Shown piece by piece: positions 60,495 through 64,000 of a stretch of DNA of 64,000 nucleotides. The notes under the pieces are model-generated. The model ran no database searches. It worked only from the letters and a program-made list of their open reading frames with translations, and was not told the DNA's origin. Each line of letters opens with the position of its first letter. Positions within the stretch are counted from its first letter, which is position 1. The stretch covers positions 124,001 through 188,000 of the forward strand of contig JACKJH010000003.1 in NCBI GenBank assembly GCA_020638055.1, given 5' to 3'. This DNA is from Hyphomicrobiaceae bacterium (GTDB taxonomy: Bacteria; Pseudomonadota; Alphaproteobacteria; Rhizobiales; Hyphomicrobiaceae). Both the position numbers and the translations under genes were made by a program.

Positions 60495-60538
60495 ATGGTC
60501 GTGTATTGATGTGAAACGGCTTCATGGATCTTTGAAAT

Positions 60539-60772
60539 ATGATTTCAGACGACGCGCTTCTGACGGCAATCTTTTTGGGCTTCGTCACACTGCTTATTTT
60601 AATGTTGTTTTGGAATGTGCTCGGCGGATCGCGAAAAAAGCGCAGGCGGATAGCTCAAAGCGGACGTGGCCTCGGCGACGCCGGTAACGGCGGCGATATG
60701 AATTCCGCAGATAGCGGCGACCATGGCGGGGGAGCGGACGGCGGCGGTGGAGACGGTGGCGGCGGCGATTAG
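60539..60772 (+). CDS. Small membrane protein with Gly/Asp-rich tail
   Basis: A 77-residue protein. Residues 5-28 form one transmembrane helix (DALLTAIFLGFVTLLILMLFWNVLGG), followed by a basic patch (SRKKRRR) and a low-complexity tail of Gly, Asp and Asn (GGGADGGGGDGGGGD). The TAG stop is part of a half palindrome. Function unknown. Confidence 0.55.
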   Translation: MISDDALLTAIFLGFVTLLILMLFWNVLGGSRKKRRRIAQSGRGLGDAGNGGDMNSADSGDHGGGADGGGGDGGGGD

Positions 60773-60791
60773 AGCGTCGTGCGATATATCG
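60770..60791. repeat. Half copy of the TAGAGCGTCGTGCG palindrome
   Basis: TAGAGCGTCGTGCGATATAT matches the left arm of the element at 3321 over its first 14 bases and part of the next segment. The right arm is absent. The left end gives the stop codon of the small membrane protein. Confidence 0.75.
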
Positions 60792-60927
60792 AAACCAGCC
60801 TCCAAAGACCACTGATACAATCCAGGTTACTGCAAACGTCCACCTTTCGTTCCGTTTGCGCTCGTGCCGGGTCGTGCTATCTGACGCCATTCTGCCCAGT
60901 ACAACAAGAACCGCCAGGAACCAATCC

Positions 60928-62460
60928 ATGAAGCACGTCATCGAGGAGCTTGAAAAGCGCCGCGCCAACGCCCGCCTTGGTGGTGGCCAGCACCGCATCG
61001 ATGCCCAGCACAAACGCGGCAAGCTCACCGCGCGTGAACGTATCGAGCTGCTCATGGACGACAATTCGTTTGAAGAATTCGACATGTACGTGGAGCATCG
61101 GTGCACTGACTTTGGCATGGAGAAGACCAAGATCCCAGGCGACGGTGTCGTCACCGGATGGGGCACAATCAACGGGCGCGTGGTCTACATCTTCGCCAAG
61201 GACTTTACCGTCTTTGGCGGCTCGCTTTCTGAGACCCACGCCAAGAAGATGACCAAGATCCAGGACATGGCGCTGAAAAATCGTGCGCCCATTATTGGAT
61301 TGTTCGATGCTGGAGGCGCACGAATCCAAGAAGGGGTCGATGCGCTAGGCGGCTATGGCGAGGTCTTCTTGCGCAATGTACTGGCGTCCGGCGTCATTCC
61401 GCAAATATCCGTCATCATGGGTCCATGTGCAGGCGGCGATGTCTACTCGCCGGCAATGACCGACTTCATCTTCATGGTGAAGGATACGAGCTACATGTTC
61501 GTTACCGGCCCTGATGTGGTCAAGACTGTGACTAACGAAACCGTCACCGCGGAAGAGTTGGGTGGCGCAAGAGTACACACCACCAAATCATCTATTGCCG
61601 ACAAGGCATATGAGAATGATGTCGAAGCGCTCTTGCAGATGCGCCGCCTGATGGATTTCCTGCCCGCCAACAATCTCGATGGCGTGCCCGTTCTGCCAAC
61701 CCACGATAGCGCCGATCGCACGGAGGTTTCGCTCGATACGCTGGTGCCCGACAACCCGAACAAGCCCTATGACATTAAAGAACTGATAAACAAGATGGTC
61801 GACGAGGGCGACTTCTTCGAGATTCAAGAGGCTTACGCAAAGAACATCGTCGTTGGCTTTGCCCGCATGGAGGGACATACAGTCGGCATCGTCGCCAACC
61901 AGCCAATGGTGTTGGCGGGCGTGCTAGATAGTGATGCCTCGCGCAAGGCGGCACGGTTCGTGCGGTTTTGTGATTGCTTCGATATCCCGATCGTAACGCT
62001 TGTTGACGTTCCAGGCTTTTTGCCCGGCACCGCGCAGGAATACGGCGGCCTTATCAAGCACGGGGCAAAGCTATTGTTCGCCTACTCGGAGGCGACTGTC
62101 CCCAAGGTCACCATCATCACCCGCAAGGCATACGGTGGCGCCTATGACGTGATGAGTTCAAAGCACATCCGCGGCGATGTAAATTACGCTTGGCCGTCTG
62201 CCGAAATCGCGGTGATGGGCGCAAAAGGTGCTGCTGAAATCATCTACCGCTCGGAACTCGGCGATCCTGAAAAAATCAAGGCGCGGTCCGACGAATATCA
62301 AAGCCGTTTCGCCAATCCTTTCGTTGCGGCCGAGCGCGGCTACATCGACGAGGTCATTCTGCCTCGCACCACCCGCCAGCGTGTCTGCCGCGCGCTGAAC
62401 ATGCTGCGTAACAAGACCGTCGAAAACCCTTGGAAGAAACACGACAACATTCCGTTGTAG
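60928..62460 (+). CDS. pccB: Propionyl-CoA carboxylase, carboxyltransferase (beta) subunit
   Basis: A 510-residue carboxyltransferase subunit that moves carboxyl from biotin to propionyl-CoA (or acetyl-CoA). The two crotonase-like halves are visible: GLFDAGGARIQEGVDALGGYGEVF in the first and VDVPGFLPGTAQEYGGLIKHGAKLLFAY with KAYGGAYDVMSSKH in the second, with acyl-CoA and biotin-binding loops intact. The ATG at 60928 follows CAGGAA. pccA, the biotin carboxylase, is not in the window. Confidence 0.93.
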   Translation: MKHVIEELEKRRANARLGGGQHRIDAQHKRGKLTARERIELLMDDNSFEEFDMYVEHRCTDFGMEKTKIPGDGVVTGWGTINGRVVYIFAKDFTVFGGSLSETHAKKMTKIQDMALKNRAPIIGLFDAGGARIQEGVDALGGYGEVFLRNVLASGVIPQISVIMGPCAGGDVYSPAMTDFIFMVKDTSYMFVTGPDVVKTVTNETVTAEELGGARVHTTKSSIADKAYENDVEALLQMRRLMDFLPANNLDGVPVLPTHDSADRTEVSLDTLVPDNPNKPYDIKELINKMVDEGDFFEIQEAYAKNIVVGFARMEGHTVGIVANQPMVLAGVLDSDASRKAARFVRFCDCFDIPIVTLVDVPGFLPGTAQEYGGLIKHGAKLLFAYSEATVPKVTIITRKAYGGAYDVMSSKHIRGDVNYAWPSAEIAVMGAKGAAEIIYRSELGDPEKIKARSDEYQSRFANPFVAAERGYIDEVILPRTTRQRVCRALNMLRNKTVENPWKKHDNIPL

Positions 62461-62552
62461 GCTGGCTTGAGCATCGCTGGCGAGGGGATGCCTTGCCAAC
62501 ATGCATTGATCAGCCGTGCGTTCGCAGCCGTGACAATGAGATTGGCCACGAA

Positions 62553-62963
62553 ATGACCGCTGTAAATCTCTTAGCAAATGTTTCCCCAGGCCTGAAAGGC
62601 ACGTCCAGCCTTGTGGTCGGGCCAGAACATACCGCTGCCAAGGTCGGATCGGGTGTCATTCCGGTGCTGGCAACACCGATAATGATCAACGTTATCGAGG
62701 CTGCCGCTTTAGCGTGTGTCGAACACCTGCTTCCTGAAGGCCATCAAAGCCTCGGCATCCGCCTTGACGTCAGCCACATAGCAGCTACGCCGGTCGGCAT
62801 GAGCATTACGGCCGAAGCGACTGTCACCAAGGTGGAAGGCCGTAACGTTTATTTTGCGGTAAACTGCCGGGACGAGAAGGATTTGATCGGGGAGGGCACG
62901 CACGAACGCGTTGTCGTAAATGTCGCGCGGTTTGAGGAACGCGTCAGGCGCAAAATGCAATGA
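62553..62963 (+). CDS. FlK-like acyl-CoA thioesterase
   Basis: A 136-residue single hot-dog domain. It aligns with fluoroacetyl-CoA thioesterase FlK of Streptomyces cattleya over the full length. The FlK triad Thr42/Glu50/His76 and Arg120 are all present here, shifted by one (Thr41, Glu49, His75, Arg119), with THERVVV after the Arg region. However, the lid Phe36 that gives FlK its fluorine discrimination is Val35 here, so a general small acyl-CoA hydrolase is more likely. It follows pccB on the same strand with 92 bases between. Confidence 0.82.
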   Translation: MTAVNLLANVSPGLKGTSSLVVGPEHTAAKVGSGVIPVLATPIMINVIEAAALACVEHLLPEGHQSLGIRLDVSHIAATPVGMSITAEATVTKVEGRNVYFAVNCRDEKDLIGEGTHERVVVNVARFEERVRRKMQ

Positions 62964-62979
62964 TCTATTGCACGGCGCT

Positions 62980-63145
62980 CTAGTGGCCTGTCGCGCCAAA
63001 ATTGAAACATAGCCGCCGCCGCATACAATTTTGGCGCGACATGAAGGCCACTAGCAAAATCATTGGCTTAGTGTGGCGTTTGTCGCGCCTTAGTTGATAC
63101 CCAGCGTGCCGCAACATCGATCAACTAAGGCGCGACGCCACACTA
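62980..63145. repeat. Twin-hairpin composite repeat, copy 3
   Basis: The CTAGTGGCC palindrome (62980-63054) followed by the TAGTGTGGCG palindrome (63069-63145), in the same order and orientation as copy 1. Here the first stem pairs G with C at a position where copy 1 has a G-T pair. Confidence 0.93.
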
Positions 63146-63183
63146 GGACAGAAGACCACGCACCCAGCTTTGACAACTTTACG

Positions 63184-63957
63184 TTATCCGCCACCGAACA
63201 GCCGTCGCCACAAGCCTTGCGCGCGTTGAGCAGCGCCGCCGCTTTGATCGACCGCAATCAGCAATGTGCCTGTGACCCCCGCATCCGTCTCCGACATGGC
63301 CAGCATGATGCCGCCGCCATCCTTTTGACCCTGCTGAAACAAGAAATCGTTCTCATTGGAGCGGTCTGCCACGGGCCTGTCCTTGTAGGGTGCCTTCGTT
63401 GCGTAGACACGCCTGCTCAGGTCGTCGGGAAAATAGATCTGCCCCGTTAGAAGCGTTTTCTCATTGAGGAACGCTTTGACGTGAATGTGGGGTGTGCGGC
63501 CTGGATACCAACCTGGATAAATGGTGCTGAATGTTGCAATACCGTGCGCGTCGGTCATTTGCGTGCCGCGCAGATACTGCTGCCCTTTGGTGGAAACATT
63601 GCGGTCATCGCCCTGCCCACCATAGCCTGAATAAATGCCGCCAGCATCACAGTGCCAAACGTCGACGCGCGTTGCAGCAAGAGCCGCGCAAGTGCCGTTG
63701 TCGATGAATTTCAGCACGAGTTTGAGCGGTAGGCCAGGCCGTCCCTCGGTGATGTCTGCCCTGACCAGGTCAGGGTCGAAGTAGTAGGGACCTTCGACAG
63801 CCTGGGGAAACAGAACACACGTTCCTGGCATTTCTTCAGCGGCAGCAGCCTGTTTTGATGGCGTATCAGCCGCAGCAGCGGGCAGATCAAGGCCAACGCC
63901 AGCAGCACCCAGCGTCAGTCCGCCAAGAAACCGCCGCCGCGTTTGAAAGGAGTGCAT
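63184..63957 (-). CDS. Tat-exported intradiol ring-cleavage dioxygenase
   Basis: A 257-residue protein. A twin-arginine signal lies at the N-terminus (QTRRRFLGGLTLGAAGVGL...AAAA), so it is exported folded. The iron ligands of intradiol dioxygenases (two Tyr, two His) can be placed in IYSGY, YPGWYPGR and the TPHIHVKAF region. Family members open catechol-type rings between the hydroxyls using Fe(III). Exported forms are poorly characterised. The ATG at 63957 has GGAAGAGG before it; a longer frame starts at 63978. Confidence 0.85.
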   Translation of the reverse strand: MHSFQTRRRFLGGLTLGAAGVGLDLPAAAADTPSKQAAAAEEMPGTCVLFPQAVEGPYYFDPDLVRADITEGRPGLPLKLVLKFIDNGTCAALAATRVDVWHCDAGGIYSGYGGQGDDRNVSTKGQQYLRGTQMTDAHGIATFSTIYPGWYPGRTPHIHVKAFLNEKTLLTGQIYFPDDLSRRVYATKAPYKDRPVADRSNENDFLFQQGQKDGGGIMLAMSETDAGVTGTLLIAVDQSGGAAQRAQGLWRRLFGGG

Positions 63958-64000
63958 TTCGCGCCTCTTCCTGGTCATTGAACGTGATTGAATGCCTTTT

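Overview
The window looks like a chromosomal segment of an alphaproteobacterium of the order Hyphomicrobiales (Rhizobiales). The evidence is the gene order tuf - ybjQ - tRNA-Trp - secE - nusG - rplKAJL - rpoBC - str - S10 - spc - alpha, an RpoH sigma factor of the alphaproteobacterial kind, the rarA - crcB - rluC - HAD - ATP12 neighbourhood, and many intergenic palindromes of the kind known from this order (RIME, Bru-RS). I do not assign a family or genus.

Layout. 1-12.6 kb holds mixed housekeeping and accessory genes: the 3' end of a znuA-like gene, rpoH, rluD, a DUF6476 gene, tRNA-Glu, a Nudix-pitA pair, a solitary DNA methyltransferase, a CPA1 antiporter, a PDC-sensor protein, DoxX, a first tuf gene followed by a 113-bp tandem triplication of its own 3' end, and ybjQ. 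12.6-47.2 kb is the transcription/translation supercluster: tRNA-Trp, secE, nusG, rplKAJL, rpoBC, rpsLG-fusA-tuf, the S10, spc and alpha operons, with secY and adk inside. The only foreign-looking gene in this block is a TadG-like von Willebrand protein between rpoC and rpsL. Several leader or intergenic hairpins that probably regulate expression are visible, the clearest being a promoter plus intrinsic terminator in the rpsL leader.

47.2-64 kb is a conserved backbone (degP-like protease, rarA, crcB, rluC, HAD phosphatase, ATP12 chaperone, pccB) interrupted by accessory genes. These include a small secreted protein, an SDR reductase, a GYF_2 membrane protein, a Tae4-family peptidoglycan amidase with a small membrane protein behind it, a DUF190 gene, a Tat-exported metallo-beta-lactamase-fold hydrolase, a DUF2750 protein, an FlK-like thioesterase and a Tat-exported intradiol dioxygenase.

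The most unusual structure outside genes is a dense set of palindromic repeats. One is a composite of about 166 bp made of two different hairpins in fixed order, present three times. Others are a 260-bp nested inverted repeat, a tandem array of 62-bp palindromes, and several single palindromes. Most families share TA-G...C-TA termini, and four copies supply the TAG stop codon of the gene in front of them. The strongest candidates for a new system are the orphan Tae4-like amidase with its downstream membrane protein and the twin-hairpin repeat family.
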